Part shown: one piece after another, positions 1-8,398 of the stretch | Layout: each line of letters begins with the position of its first letter | Numbering within the stretch: the first letter of the stretch is position 1 | Source: Patescibacteria group bacterium | Lineage (GTDB): Bacteria; Patescibacteriota; Patescibacteriia; JAGPKW01 | Direction of reading: 5' to 3' | Assembly (NCBI GenBank): GCA_018053685.1 | Contig: JAGPKW010000012.1 | Coordinates: forward strand, 1-12,892 | Length of the DNA stretch: 12,892 nucleotides | Program-made: the position numbers and the translations under genes | The notes under the pieces: model-generated | Database searches by the model: none | Told to the model about the DNA's origin: nothing | The model's input: the letters and a program-made list of their open reading frames with translations, nothing else

Positions 1-557
1 GCAAATACAAAAGCACCCATTATCTGCTCAACTTGTGATTGCTTTGAGTAATCAAAATCATATGAAAAGTAACGTCTTAAAGATTTAATATTTGGAAAAA
101 AATTATGTAGTTTTAATAAGATCAATAAATTTACAAAAAACGTTGGAGATGTTTTTATATTATGTTGTATTTCGCCATCAGGATATCTTAATGTACATGT
201 AGATATATCTATGTCTTTATTATTATCCATAAATTGAACCATCTTCAAAAAAGCATTTTCTTGTATTTCCATATCAGGATTCATATATAAAATATATCTA
301 CTATTGATATCTTTATTTGGTATATTATTGCCTTTAGAAAATCCATTATTTTGTTTAGTATCATATATTTTTATATTTTTATTGCCAAACTTTTCAATAA
401 TTGCATTTACAGATCCGTCAGATGATCCATTATCAACTACATAAACTTTATATGAAATACCATTAGTAAATTTAAAAATTGACTCTAAATTTTTTATAGT
501 CAGATCTTTTGTATTATAGTTAACTATAATTATTGATAGGTCTATTTTATTTTCCAT
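1..557 (-). CDS. GT2 family glycosyltransferase (3' end outside window)
   Basis: This is the N-terminal 185 codons of a GT-A fold family 2 glycosyltransferase, which transfers a sugar from a nucleotide-sugar donor to a growing glycan at the cytoplasmic membrane face. Reading leftward from ATG 557-555, the protein opens with LSIIIVNYNTKDLT (residues 7-20). The nucleotide-binding VVDNGSSDGS follows, then NNGFSKGNN and the DXD-equivalent YMNPDME. Near the window edge EQIMGAFVF matches the acceptor-side GA motif of rhamnosyltransferase-like GT2 enzymes. The start overlaps the end of the upstream GT4 gene by 11 bases, which implies co-transcription and probably coupled translation. Only a weak AGG precedes the start. 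With the GT4 and flippase genes it makes a surface-glycan cassette. Sugar and acceptor cannot be read from the sequence. The frame is open to position 1, so the gene continues outside the window. Confidence 0.9.
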   Translation of the reverse strand, partial: MENKIDLSIIIVNYNTKDLTIKNLESIFKFTNGISYKVYVVDNGSSDGSVNAIIEKFGNKNIKIYDTKQNNGFSKGNNIPNKDINSRYILYMNPDMEIQENAFLKMVQFMDNNKDIDISTCTLRYPDGEIQHNIKTSPTFFVNLLILLKLHNFFPNIKSLRRYFSYDFDYSKQSQVEQIMGAFVF

Positions 558-1701
558 TGCCTATATATAAATTATATGTATTATATGCAATCTTATCCCA
601 GTCTAATTCATTTTTAGCATAATTATATCCATTATTTGCAATCGTATTTCTTAATTCATTATTTTTATATAAAATATTTATTTTTTCTATTAAATCATCA
701 ACATCTTCATTTTTAAATATTAATCCATTGTCATTGTCTTTTATTGTTTCTATTAACCCACCAACAGAACTTACAATAATAGGTTTTTTAAATGCCATTG
801 CCATTTGAACTGCCCCACTTTGATATATATTTTTATATGGGAATATTACAGCATCACTAGCATAAAAATACTTTCCGAAATCTTTTAAGTCTATATATTT
901 TATAAATTTATGAACTCTGTTATCTAATTTAAATTGTTCTATTAAATCATCATATTTAGAAAAATTACTACAAGAGCCTGCAATTATAAGATGTATGTTA
1001 TTATCTAATTTACTTAATGCATTTAGCAGAATATCTAATCCTTTATATTCTCTTATATATCCAAAAAATAATAGATAAAAATTATTGTTATCAAGTCCTA
1101 ATTCTTTTAAAGCATATTCTCTTTCAATATATTTATTAAAACTATTTATAAATAAATAATTACCATGAGGTATAACATCTATTTTATCCCATTCAATATT
1201 AAATAGTTCTATTATATCTTTTTTATTACAGTTAGCATGAACAATTATTTTATCATATGCATTAAGCATATTTTTTTGAGCTAAAAAATCCATATTATTA
1301 TATTCGTGTGATACAACATTATGTGCCGTAAATATAACTTTTACATTTAATTTATGTAATTTATTTATAAGATATTTATCAAATTTAACGCTTAAAGGCC
1401 ATTGTATATGAACTATATCTATATTATTTTTTTTAACTATATTTATTATATTAATAAAATTATAAATATATATTATAATTTTTGATATTCTGTTTGTGCT
1501 TTTCGGAAAACTTAATTTATAACTAACCTTATCTTTAAGTTGTTTATATTCTTCTAGATCAAAAAAACTTCTATATTCATAATCAACATCTTGTGATGTT
1601 AGAAGTATTAAATCAGAATAATGTTGTAATGCATTAGATAGACATATTGTATATTGTGTAATTCCACCAGAAGATAAAGGATTTATAATCAAAACTTTCA
1701 T
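547..1701 (-). CDS. GT4 family (GT-B fold) glycosyltransferase
   Basis: 384-residue retaining-type glycosyltransferase of the GT-B superfamily. The N-terminal Rossmann domain starts MKVLIINPLSSGGITQY, with the glycine-rich acceptor loop at residues 10-16, and contains IVHIQWPLS and IFTAHNVVSHEY. The hinge is near DVIPHGNY (175-182). The C-terminal donor domain starts at LLFFGYIREYKG (about 210-221), where R and K of REYKG are the usual phosphate-contacting residues. The distal motif is DAVIFPYKNIYQSGAVQMAMAF (283-304). It carries Q-SG-AVQ instead of the textbook E-x7-E, a variant seen in many GT4 enzymes. No signal peptide or membrane helix is visible, so it is probably cytoplasmic or peripheral. 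It starts 2 bases after the flippase stop and overlaps the next GT2 gene by 11 bases. It probably adds a sugar to a lipid-linked surface glycan; donor and acceptor are unknown. Confidence 0.9.
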   Translation of the reverse strand: MKVLIINPLSSGGITQYTICLSNALQHYSDLILLTSQDVDYEYRSFFDLEEYKQLKDKVSYKLSFPKSTNRISKIIIYIYNFINIINIVKKNNIDIVHIQWPLSVKFDKYLINKLHKLNVKVIFTAHNVVSHEYNNMDFLAQKNMLNAYDKIIVHANCNKKDIIELFNIEWDKIDVIPHGNYLFINSFNKYIEREYALKELGLDNNNFYLLFFGYIREYKGLDILLNALSKLDNNIHLIIAGSCSNFSKYDDLIEQFKLDNRVHKFIKYIDLKDFGKYFYASDAVIFPYKNIYQSGAVQMAMAFKKPIIVSSVGGLIETIKDNDNGLIFKNEDVDDLIEKINILYKNNELRNTIANNGYNYAKNELDWDKIAYNTYNLYIGNGK

Positions 1702-1703
1702 AT

Positions 1704-3134
1704 TTATAACTTAAGTTTTAAATTTTTTATACTATCTTTTATGTCAAATACTCCGAAAGCTTGCATTAGAAAAAAATAAAGACCAGACCCAAGTATTACT
1801 GCTATAATAAAATTAATTTTTGTTTTTATCAATAATATAAATATTGACATTATTATTGATGCCAATAATATCTTAGAAACCATTTTTAGAATATCAGATG
1901 TTGAAAAATTAATAGTTTTTTTAGCTTCAAAAAAATTAGTAAAGAATAAAATGATAAATGTTATAAGTGATGCTATTGCTGCTCCTTTTATATCTATTAA
2001 TGGTATTAATATTAGATTTAATATAACATTTATAATCATTGCAATAAAAGTATTTCTTGTATTTATTCTTTGCCTATCACATGAACTTAAAATTAGTCCA
2101 ACAGGAGTATTTAAAAACATAAAGAAAAATATTAAAGAGAATATCTGTAATACTTCAACTGATTGAGTATATGTTGGATATAATAGTAATATTAAGTCCT
2201 TTGCAAGTATCATAAATCCAAAAGTTAAAGGTATAGCAATAAATGATAAAACTTTAAAACTTTTTAAAAATGTATTATTCAGCTGTTCTTTATCTTCTTT
2301 AAAATCTTTAGCAAAAGCTGGGAATATGGCTGAACCTATTGCTATTGGTATAAACTGCATAGCAAAAACTAATTTATATGATGCTTGATAATACGCAATG
2401 TGCTCATCTGTAGAAAATAAAGACAAAAAGAAGCTATCAACAGAAGTATATATCTTTGTGAAAATGCCAGTTAAAGCAAAAGGTAATGACTCTTTAACTA
2501 TTTTTATTAAATCTTGATATTTTGCATTTAAATTAAACTTAAATCCAGATCTTACTTTCGCAATTATAAAAGAATATACAAAATTAGATAATGTAGCTAT
2601 AAGAGGAGGCATTGCTAAATATATTAAGGAGTAATTATTCTTTACTAAATATATTCCTAATACAAAAACTATAACTTGATATGCTGCATATCCAATACTT
2701 TCAAACCACAATTCCTGTTTACCTCTTAATGTTGCATAAAAAGTTGTTGTTAGATTATCAAAGAATACTGTTATTATACTTATATATATTAATTGTTTTG
2801 TTATATTTGGATATCCTATTATGTTTATAATCAATGACGATACTAAAATAAATATTATTCCAAGAATAACTTCTAACACAAAAACATGGTTTACATTTTT
2901 ATTTTGGTCATCTTCGCTTCTTGCTATTTTTCTAATCAATAAAGAATTAGTTCCAAAATCCATAAATACTGCAAACATAAATGAAAAACTAATAGAAAAT
3001 GCATATTTCCCAACTGAGTCTGCTGGCAGATGTCTTGCAAGATATGTAAAATATAAGAAAGAAACAACTTTCTGGAATATAGAAGATATTAATAAAAATA
3101 TTGAATTTTTTGTTACTGTTTTTGCTGATGACAT
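1704..3134 (-). CDS. Wzx/MATE-type polysaccharide flippase (MVF superfamily)
   Basis: Membrane protein of about 476 residues with roughly 12-14 hydrophobic helices, typical of oligosaccharide-lipid flippases (COG2244, RfbX/Wzx type). These flip undecaprenyl-linked glycans across the cytoplasmic membrane. The N-terminus MSSAKTVTKNSIFLLISS is a typical amphipathic start, and FAFSISFSFMF-like, GTNSLLIRKIA and FPAFAKDF segments are characteristic of the family. The frame extends upstream to 3206. The ATG at 3134 is chosen because it gives the usual N-terminus, lies one base past the dacA stop and has the window's only clear Shine-Dalgarno, GGAG with a 5-base spacer. The upstream start would add 24 residues inside dacA. 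It lies directly before two glycosyltransferase genes, which supports a surface-glycan export role. The transported substrate is unknown. Confidence 0.9.
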   Translation of the reverse strand: MSSAKTVTKNSIFLLISSIFQKVVSFLYFTYLARHLPADSVGKYAFSISFSFMFAVFMDFGTNSLLIRKIARSEDDQNKNVNHVFVLEVILGIIFILVSSLIINIIGYPNITKQLIYISIITVFFDNLTTTFYATLRGKQELWFESIGYAAYQVIVFVLGIYLVKNNYSLIYLAMPPLIATLSNFVYSFIIAKVRSGFKFNLNAKYQDLIKIVKESLPFALTGIFTKIYTSVDSFFLSLFSTDEHIAYYQASYKLVFAMQFIPIAIGSAIFPAFAKDFKEDKEQLNNTFLKSFKVLSFIAIPLTFGFMILAKDLILLLYPTYTQSVEVLQIFSLIFFFMFLNTPVGLILSSCDRQRINTRNTFIAMIINVILNLILIPLIDIKGAAIASLITFIILFFTNFFEAKKTINFSTSDILKMVSKILLASIIMSIFILLIKTKINFIIAVILGSGLYFFLMQAFGVFDIKDSIKNLKLKL

Positions 3135-3135
3135 T

Positions 3136-4053
3136 TCATCTCCAATTTTTAAATATAAATAAATTAAGTGCTTCTGCATCATAGAATCTTTGTTCATCTG
3201 TATCATTACCTAGTAATACAGATATTAATTCTCTATCACCTTTCTTTGAAAGCAAAGCTAAACAATATAAAGATTCATCTAAATAGCCTGTTTTAGCTGC
3301 TATAATATCAAAATTATTAGTATTTAGCAATTTATCAGTATTTGTAATTTTATATATTTTCCCAAATTTTGTTTTAAATATATATTCTTTTACCTGAGAT
3401 AGATTTTGTATTGTTTTATTTGAAAAAGCATAATATACAAGTTTGCCTAAATCTTTTGCTGTAGAAATGTTTGTAACATCTAAGCCATTTACATTTGTAA
3501 AAACTGTGTCTTTTAGTCCAAGTTCTTTAGCTTTATCGTTCATTTTTTTTACAAATTCTTCTTGAGATAAGCCAGTAGATTTTACAAGTAAATTTATAGC
3601 ATCATTTTTAGATCCTATATATCCAGCATATAAAAGATCTTTTACCATAACCATATCACCTACATAAAATCCAATTTTTGCAGCTTCTTTATCTTCTACA
3701 GCTAAATCATCTTTTGTAACAGTTACGTAATCATATAAGTTAGTATTTGTATCTAAAAATACTAATATTGTCATTATTTTTGTTAAGGACGCAATAGATC
3801 TTTTATCATTAATATTTTTACTCCAATATATTTCCCCAGTTTTATTATCAAATACAATTCCAGATCTAAAATTATTTTCAACATCAATTACATCTTTATT
3901 TATTTTTATTGTATTAAAATAAGAATCATTAATAGGTATAAAGTCAACGATTCTATTTTGAACTAAATCTAAATTGTCTATTTGTTTTTTGACATCATCT
4001 AAATAACTTTCTTTGTTAAGAGATAAAGCAAAAAGTATTAAATTTTCAATCAT
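3136..4053 (-). CDS. D-alanyl-D-alanine carboxypeptidase, S11 family (DacA-like)
   Basis: 305-residue penicillin-binding serine peptidase of the S11 family. It removes the terminal D-Ala from peptidoglycan stem pentapeptides outside the membrane. The catalytic triad motifs are in order: SLTK (S89 nucleophile, K92), SKN (148-150, the SxN motif) and KTG (254-256, in AAKTGYL). FDNKTGEIYWSKN (68-80) is the usual strand before the active site. It ends soon after the transpeptidase-like fold and has no PBP5-type C-terminal domain. The N-terminus (MIENLILFALSLNK) has only about eight hydrophobic residues and an acidic residue instead of positive charges, so a normal Sec signal is not evident. It starts 3 bases after the stop of the Asp-box lipoprotein gene, in the same frame (TAA-AAC-ATG). 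The stop is TGA. Function is confident; the export route is unclear. Confidence 0.92.
   Translation of the reverse strand: MIENLILFALSLNKESYLDDVKKQIDNLDLVQNRIVDFIPINDSYFNTIKINKDVIDVENNFRSGIVFDNKTGEIYWSKNINDKRSIASLTKIMTILVFLDTNTNLYDYVTVTKDDLAVEDKEAAKIGFYVGDMVMVKDLLYAGYIGSKNDAINLLVKSTGLSQEEFVKKMNDKAKELGLKDTVFTNVNGLDVTNISTAKDLGKLVYYAFSNKTIQNLSQVKEYIFKTKFGKIYKITNTDKLLNTNNFDIIAAKTGYLDESLYCLALLSKKGDRELISVLLGNDTDEQRFYDAEALNLFIFKNWR
3140..3143 (-). promoter_or_regulatory. Shine-Dalgarno of the flippase gene
   Basis: On the minus strand the sequence reads GGAGATGAAATG: GGAG, then the dacA stop TGA, one base, and the flippase ATG. The spacer of 5 bases is good. The site lies inside the last dacA codons, so it implies coupled translation and decides the flippase start. 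It is conspicuous because almost no other gene here has such a site. Confidence 0.75.
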
Positions 4054-4056
4054 GTT

Positions 4057-5244
4057 TTATTGGCAAAATATAGGAAATAACATACCAAACAGATCACAAG
4101 CAATATTAGTATCTGCAGGTTTTGTACTACTTGATAATAAATTGAAATCTATACCAATAAATATAACCTGATTATTTTGTGGGCTAATATTTATACTGGA
4201 AATAATTTTAGTAGTTGGACCTTCAATAACCTCCCAATTATATCCATCATCTATTGTTTTATATAATAAATTCCCCATAGAATAATATATTACGTTTCTA
4301 TTTTTTTTGCTAATTGCAAGTGTACTTATATTTTTATCAACTGAAAGTAGAGGGATTTCATCCCATGAATCACCATTATCATTAGTCTTAAATAAACCAG
4401 ATGAAGTAGAAAGCAAAAATGAACCTGGTTTATTTGGATATAAGTATAAATTATTTATAAGTCCAGATGGCATTTTTTCTATTCTATTGTATGTTTCACC
4501 ATAATCAGTTGTTAAAAATACAGAATTGTCATTAAACAAAATATAATTTGTGCTAGCATTATTATCATAAAAATAAGCGTCTTTAATTCCAACTCCCCTA
4601 GCATATCCATAGCTATAATTGCTTGAATTAAAATTATGTAGAACAAAAGCCCCAGAGCTATTTTGTTTTATTATTCTTCCATCAACTGTAAATATATATA
4701 AATTATCAGTATATTCAGGATCATTGTATACTTCTATAATATCAGAATCCTTATCTATATATATATTTTCCCAATCTATACCACCATTAACAGTTTTATA
4801 TACTCTATTCCTATATCCAACATAAAAAGTCCTTGGGCTAGCCATGCTGAAACTATAAATTTTTATATCTTTTCCTATATCTCCAGAAAGCAATTGCCAA
4901 TTTTCTCCTTGATCATATGATATATATAAACCATTATTTCTTGTTGCTACAACTAAAATTTTATCATCTAAAGGGGATGTTTTTATACTATATACAAAAG
5001 AATCCCCTATTGTTAAAATATTATTTTTTTCATCTCTTCCAACATATGTTTTTTCGTTCCATGTCCTTCCTCCATCTACAGACTTTAAAATACCAGAAAC
5101 ATATTTTTTGGCTGTTTCAGACGGCTGTATTTGAACTTCTTGATTAATTATATTAGAACTATTATTAGTTGTAGTTGTGCAGCCAAACAAAAATAAAGAT
5201 AAGAACAGAATTGGTATTATTTTTATAGAATTGTATATATTCAT
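4057..5244 (-). CDS. Asp-box (BNR/Ycf48-like) beta-propeller lipoprotein
   Basis: 395-residue predicted secreted lipoprotein. A signal peptide with a hydrophobic core (residues 7-20) ends in the lipobox LFGC, so C22 would be lipidated. The rest carries six Asp-box repeats (S/T-x-D/N-x-G-x-x-W/Y): SVDGGRTW (55-62), SYDQGENW (109-116), TVNGGIDW (151-158), TTDYGETY (245-252), TNDNGDSW (287-294) and TIDDGYNW (330-337). This spacing predicts a beta-propeller like Ycf48 or sialidase-type BNR proteins. No sialidase catalytic residues are recognisable, so binding or assembly is more likely than hydrolysis. The C-terminus is odd: a short hydrophobic tail with two cysteines (C383 and C394). The start codon overlaps the holB stop (ATGA). 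Its position before the carboxypeptidase gene suggests a cell-wall role, which is inference. Confidence 0.85.
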   Translation of the reverse strand: MNIYNSIKIIPILFLSLFLFGCTTTTNNSSNIINQEVQIQPSETAKKYVSGILKSVDGGRTWNEKTYVGRDEKNNILTIGDSFVYSIKTSPLDDKILVVATRNNGLYISYDQGENWQLLSGDIGKDIKIYSFSMASPRTFYVGYRNRVYKTVNGGIDWENIYIDKDSDIIEVYNDPEYTDNLYIFTVDGRIIKQNSSGAFVLHNFNSSNYSYGYARGVGIKDAYFYDNNASTNYILFNDNSVFLTTDYGETYNRIEKMPSGLINNLYLYPNKPGSFLLSTSSGLFKTNDNGDSWDEIPLLSVDKNISTLAISKKNRNVIYYSMGNLLYKTIDDGYNWEVIEGPTTKIISSINISPQNNQVIFIGIDFNLLSSSTKPADTNIACDLFGMLFPIFCQ

Positions 5245-6158
5245 AAATTTAATATGAAGTCATTTAAATATAATTTTAAAATATAATTTCCTTTTTTAGC
5301 CTCATTTATATTATATAATTTTTTTATATTTTTTTCGATATTACTTAAATTTATGTCATTAATACTAAATATATTTTTAATCATAGCATTATTTTTATCT
5401 AGTATGATTTTAAAACTAGTTTCCCAAATATAGATATAATAATTAAGTTTATCTTTATTATCTAATATTTTTCTAATATATAATATTCTTTCAAATGGCA
5501 GACTTTTTATTATATTTAAAAATTCTTTTATATCATTTATTACAGAATCTAAATAATCTTTATCTAAAAGTTCTTTTGCTTTGTTATATTTATTGGATGA
5601 TAGAATGTATATTAATTCATCTTGTTTTTTAATTATATCAAATATTTCATTTTTATTTAAAATATTAAACTTAATAATACAGCATCTAGATTTTACTGTT
5701 TCTAAAACATCTTTTAGATTATTGGATATAAGGATAATAATTGTATTTTCTGGTGGTTCTTCTAATATTTTTAGTAAGTTATTAGCAGAAAATTTATTTA
5801 AAAATTCTATATTCTGTATAATACATATTTTATATTCTCCAACTAGTTTGGAATTAATAAGGTTAAAAACTAAACTTCCCTCTGTTCTTGCATCTCCTAT
5901 CTGAGAGTCTACTATTTCTTTCTTTCCTTCTAATTGTTTAACAATATATAAATCAGGATGACTTAGATTATTTATCATCCTGCATTGGTCACATTCATCA
6001 CAAAAATTATCATTTTGTTTATTTTTGCAATTTAAATATTTTGCAACTTTTATAGCAACCTCATATTCTCCAGCATCTTCTGGCCCATAAAAAATAAAAG
6101 CATGAGGGCATGTTTTACTTTTTAATATATTTTTTAATAAATTATATTCTTTTTGCAT
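5241..6158 (-). CDS. holB: DNA polymerase III subunit delta' (HolB)
   Basis: 305-residue AAA+ clamp-loader subunit. In the clamp-loader complex delta' works with delta and the tau/gamma ATPases to open the sliding clamp and load it on primed DNA. The N-terminal HAFIFYGPEDAGE (19-31) is a degenerate P-loop without the lysine, as expected for the non-ATPase delta' rather than DnaX. A zinc module has four cysteines (C44, C53, C56, C59). NNLLKILEEPPENT (126-139) is the very conserved clamp-loader block and SRC (157-159) is sensor 1. The C-terminal third is a lysine- and isoleucine-rich helical collar domain with little recognisable sequence. ATG overlaps the argS TAA by one base (TAATG), and the TGA stop overlaps the next start. 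No Shine-Dalgarno is visible. Confidence 0.9.
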   Translation of the reverse strand: MQKEYNLLKNILKSKTCPHAFIFYGPEDAGEYEVAIKVAKYLNCKNKQNDNFCDECDQCRMINNLSHPDLYIVKQLEGKKEIVDSQIGDARTEGSLVFNLINSKLVGEYKICIIQNIEFLNKFSANNLLKILEEPPENTIIILISNNLKDVLETVKSRCCIIKFNILNKNEIFDIIKKQDELIYILSSNKYNKAKELLDKDYLDSVINDIKEFLNIIKSLPFERILYIRKILDNKDKLNYYIYIWETSFKIILDKNNAMIKNIFSINDINLSNIEKNIKKLYNINEAKKGNYILKLYLNDFILNL

Positions 6159-7828
6159 TATATTTTATCTATTGTCTTTATACCTAATAATTTCAATCCA
6201 AGTTTTATATATTCTCCTGTTTTATAACTTAAAAATAATCTTATATTTTTTAAATTTTTATCTTCCATGTTTATAATTTTATTTTTTTGATAAAAATTAT
6301 TATAAACATTTGCTATATTTATTAGTTCTTTGCACAAAAATGAAGGATTATAATTTTCAGCTGATTTTACTACAGAACTATAAAAAAAATTTAATTCCCT
6401 CATTAAATCTATCTCATCTTTTAATAAAGCAGCATTATTGATGTTAAATTTTATAAAATCTCTCTGTCTTACTTTTGATTTTTTTAATAAAGATTTTATT
6501 CTTGCATAAGTATATTGAAGATAAACGCTGGTATCTCCATTAAGTTCTATAGATTTTTTTGGATCAAATACTAAGTCAGAATATGCATCTATTTTTAGAA
6601 ATTGGAATTTTATTGCCCCAACACCAATAATTTCAGCCTTTTTTTTATCTTTATCTTCTAATTTTTCAAGTTCATTATTAACAACCTCATCCATTAAATC
6701 ATCAGCATCTATAACAACCCCTTCCCTACTTTTCATTTTTCCTTCTGGTAAAGATATATAGCCATAGTTTAAATGAAAATATTCTTCTTTTCTCCCAATC
6801 CCTAATTGCTCTAATATTGCAAATAACTGTTTAAAATATAGATTTTGCTCATTAGCAACTATATATATAGTTTTTTGAGGTCTGATTTGTTCTTTTCTTA
6901 ATTTTGCAAGATATATATCTTGAGTAATATATAAACTAGTACCATCAGATTTTAATAAGATGGTATCTGGTAGATTATATTCTTCTAAATTGGATACTAT
7001 AGCCCCACTACTTTCTTTAAAAATCCCTTTTTTAAAACCATCTAATACAATTTCTTTGCCATATTTAAAAATATCGCTTTCATAATATATTTTATCAAAT
7101 TTACATCCAAGCCTATTATATGTATTAGAATAACCAGAATATACCCAATTAGTAAGTTTTTTCCATATTTGCATAATTTCTTGATCTCCATTTTCCCACT
7201 TTCTGTTTATCTCATTTATCTCTTCTTTTACGTGCTTATCATTTTTTTCATCTTGGCACGCTAATACATAAAAATTCCCAACAAATTTATCAGGTTTTTC
7301 CCCAATAGCAGATTCGGAGTTATTTCCAAATTTAATATACCCATAAATTGTCTTTGCCATTGCTAGACCTTTATCATTAAATATACAAGAAGTTATAACA
7401 TTATAGCCACAAAATTTTAATATGTTAGTCAATGAAACACCTAAAATATTATTCCTTAAATGACCTAAATGTTGTGCTTTATTTGTATTTGGTGAGGAAT
7501 ATTCTATTAATATTTTTTTATTTTTACCTATATTCTTTAAACTATTTTTGTTTTTTAAATTCTTAATTAAATATTCATTTTTTAATTTAAAATTTAAAAA
7601 TGGTCCAATAGAAATAACATTAAATAATTTATTATTATTTATCTCATTGTAAATATAGTTACTAACTTTTTTAATATCCATCCCTATATTTTTTGCAACT
7701 ATAAAACAAGGTAAAGCAAAGTCACCATTATTTCTATCTTTTGGTTCTTCTATAATATTTTCTATATCAATATTTTCCAATATATCTACCCTTTTTAATA
7801 TTTTTACTAATTCTTTTTTGTGATCCAT
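6158..7828 (-). CDS. argS: Arginyl-tRNA synthetase
   Basis: 556-residue class I aminoacyl-tRNA synthetase that charges tRNA-Arg with arginine in the cytoplasm. The N-terminal domain includes the typical NNGDFALPCFIVAKNIG (33-49). The HIGH signature is HLGH (120-123) in SSPNTNKAQHLGHLRN. The KMSK-equivalent is KMKSREG (364-370), where ArgS commonly has KMSTRKG. DGTSLYITQDIYLA (295-308) and VANEQNLYFKQL (324-335) are diagnostic of ArgS. The C-terminal anticodon-binding DALR domain occupies about 440-556 and includes LQYTYARIKSLLKK. Length is normal for a compact bacterial ArgS. It starts 6 bases after smpB without a Shine-Dalgarno, and its TAA overlaps the holB ATG. Confidence 0.97.
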   Translation of the reverse strand: MDHKKELVKILKRVDILENIDIENIIEEPKDRNNGDFALPCFIVAKNIGMDIKKVSNYIYNEINNNKLFNVISIGPFLNFKLKNEYLIKNLKNKNSLKNIGKNKKILIEYSSPNTNKAQHLGHLRNNILGVSLTNILKFCGYNVITSCIFNDKGLAMAKTIYGYIKFGNNSESAIGEKPDKFVGNFYVLACQDEKNDKHVKEEINEINRKWENGDQEIMQIWKKLTNWVYSGYSNTYNRLGCKFDKIYYESDIFKYGKEIVLDGFKKGIFKESSGAIVSNLEEYNLPDTILLKSDGTSLYITQDIYLAKLRKEQIRPQKTIYIVANEQNLYFKQLFAILEQLGIGRKEEYFHLNYGYISLPEGKMKSREGVVIDADDLMDEVVNNELEKLEDKDKKKAEIIGVGAIKFQFLKIDAYSDLVFDPKKSIELNGDTSVYLQYTYARIKSLLKKSKVRQRDFIKFNINNAALLKDEIDLMRELNFFYSSVVKSAENYNPSFLCKELINIANVYNNFYQKNKIINMEDKNLKNIRLFLSYKTGEYIKLGLKLLGIKTIDKI

Positions 7829-7834
7829 ATTATT

Positions 7835-8287
7835 TTATTTATTTCTTATTTCTCTCTTCATGTCTCGTTCAATATCTTTCTTTTTAATACTTTCTCGTTT
7901 ATCATAGAGTTTTTTACCCTTTGCTAATCCTATTTCAACTTTTATAAACTTTCCTTTTTGATAGACTTTTAAAGGAATTATTGTTAGTCCTTTTTCTTTA
8001 ACTTTTGGCAGTAACTTATTTATTTCTTTTTTATGCAATAGTAATTTTCTAGTTTGTTCTGGATCATAATTAATTTGTGCTGAGAATGCTGGTTTATATT
8101 TTGGTATATGAGCGTTTATAAGACATACATCGCCATTGTTCATAATTCTAACATATGCTGACTTTAAAGACATTCCATTTGTTTTTATAGATTTAACTTC
8201 TGGCCCAGTTAATTTGATACCAGCTTCATATCTATCTAAAATTTCATAATCAAAACTTGCTCTAGGATTTTCTGAATATATTATCAT
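7835..8287 (-). CDS. smpB: SsrA-binding protein SmpB
   Basis: 150-residue RNA-binding protein that partners tmRNA in trans-translation. It binds the tRNA-like domain and places its C-terminal tail in the empty mRNA channel of stalled ribosomes. The OB-fold starts at RASFDYEILDRYEAGIKLTG (residues 9-28). GPEVKSIKTN, AHIPKYK, RKLLLHKKEI, KGLTIIPLKVY and VEIGLAKGKKLYDKR are all SmpB signatures. The basic C-terminal tail (about 128-150) is the part that folds to a helix in the decoding site. It is the first gene of the leftward operon, with a possible promoter upstream (8320-8349). Its RNA partner ssrA lies about 1.1 kb away on the other strand. No Shine-Dalgarno precedes its ATG. Confidence 0.97.
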   Translation of the reverse strand: MIIYSENPRASFDYEILDRYEAGIKLTGPEVKSIKTNGMSLKSAYVRIMNNGDVCLINAHIPKYKPAFSAQINYDPEQTRKLLLHKKEINKLLPKVKEKGLTIIPLKVYQKGKFIKVEIGLAKGKKLYDKRESIKKKDIERDMKREIRNK

Positions 8288-8319
8288 TTTATATTTTCTA
8301 TTTTAATTTATTTAATATA

Positions 8320-8349
8320 ATAATAACATATAGGCTTTATGTTATCAAT
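8320..8349 (-). promoter_or_regulatory. Putative sigma70-type promoter of the smpB operon
   Basis: On the minus strand TTGATA (8349-8344) is followed after 18 bases by TATTAT (8325-8320), each one or two bases from consensus. It would start transcription about 25 bases before smpB. The region is so AT-rich that chance -10 matches are common, so confidence is limited. The location, just upstream of the first gene of the leftward operon, supports it. Confidence 0.45.
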
Positions 8350-8366
8350 TAATTATATACAATTTA

Positions 8367-8375
8367 TGATATAAT
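8367..8375 (+). promoter_or_regulatory. Putative extended -10 promoter of the methyltransferase gene
   Basis: TGATATAAT is a perfect extended -10 (TGn plus TATAAT at 8370-8375). No good -35 lies at normal spacing, as is usual for extended -10 promoters. Predicted start is near 8382, giving a leader of about 17 bases without a Shine-Dalgarno. It lies back to back with the smpB promoter. Confidence 0.5.
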
Positions 8376-8398
8376 ATATATTAATAAATAAAATAAAT

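Noticed and set aside
283..304. Missing E-x7-E in the GT4 enzyme as a sign of inactivity
   Set aside because: Q-SG-type replacement is common in active GT4 members, and the rest of the donor site is intact. These numbers are residue positions in the protein at 547-1701.
3135..3206. ATG at 3206 as the flippase start
   Set aside because: It would overlap the dacA coding end, lacks a ribosome site and adds a tail atypical of the family; ATG 3134 has a clear GGAG.
3136..5243. UGA recoded as glycine or tryptophan
   Set aside because: holB and dacA end at TGA at normal protein ends with the next gene starting there, and no gene is interrupted by TGA.
1951..5904. Plus-strand open frames at 1951, 2821, 4307, 4619, 4917 and 5581
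   Set aside because: They are antisense to well-supported genes, lack recognisable domains and look like by-products of AT-rich codon use.
6065..6105. Degenerate P-loop in holB as a damaged gene
   Set aside because: Delta' subunits normally lack a functional Walker A; the SRC and zinc motifs are intact.
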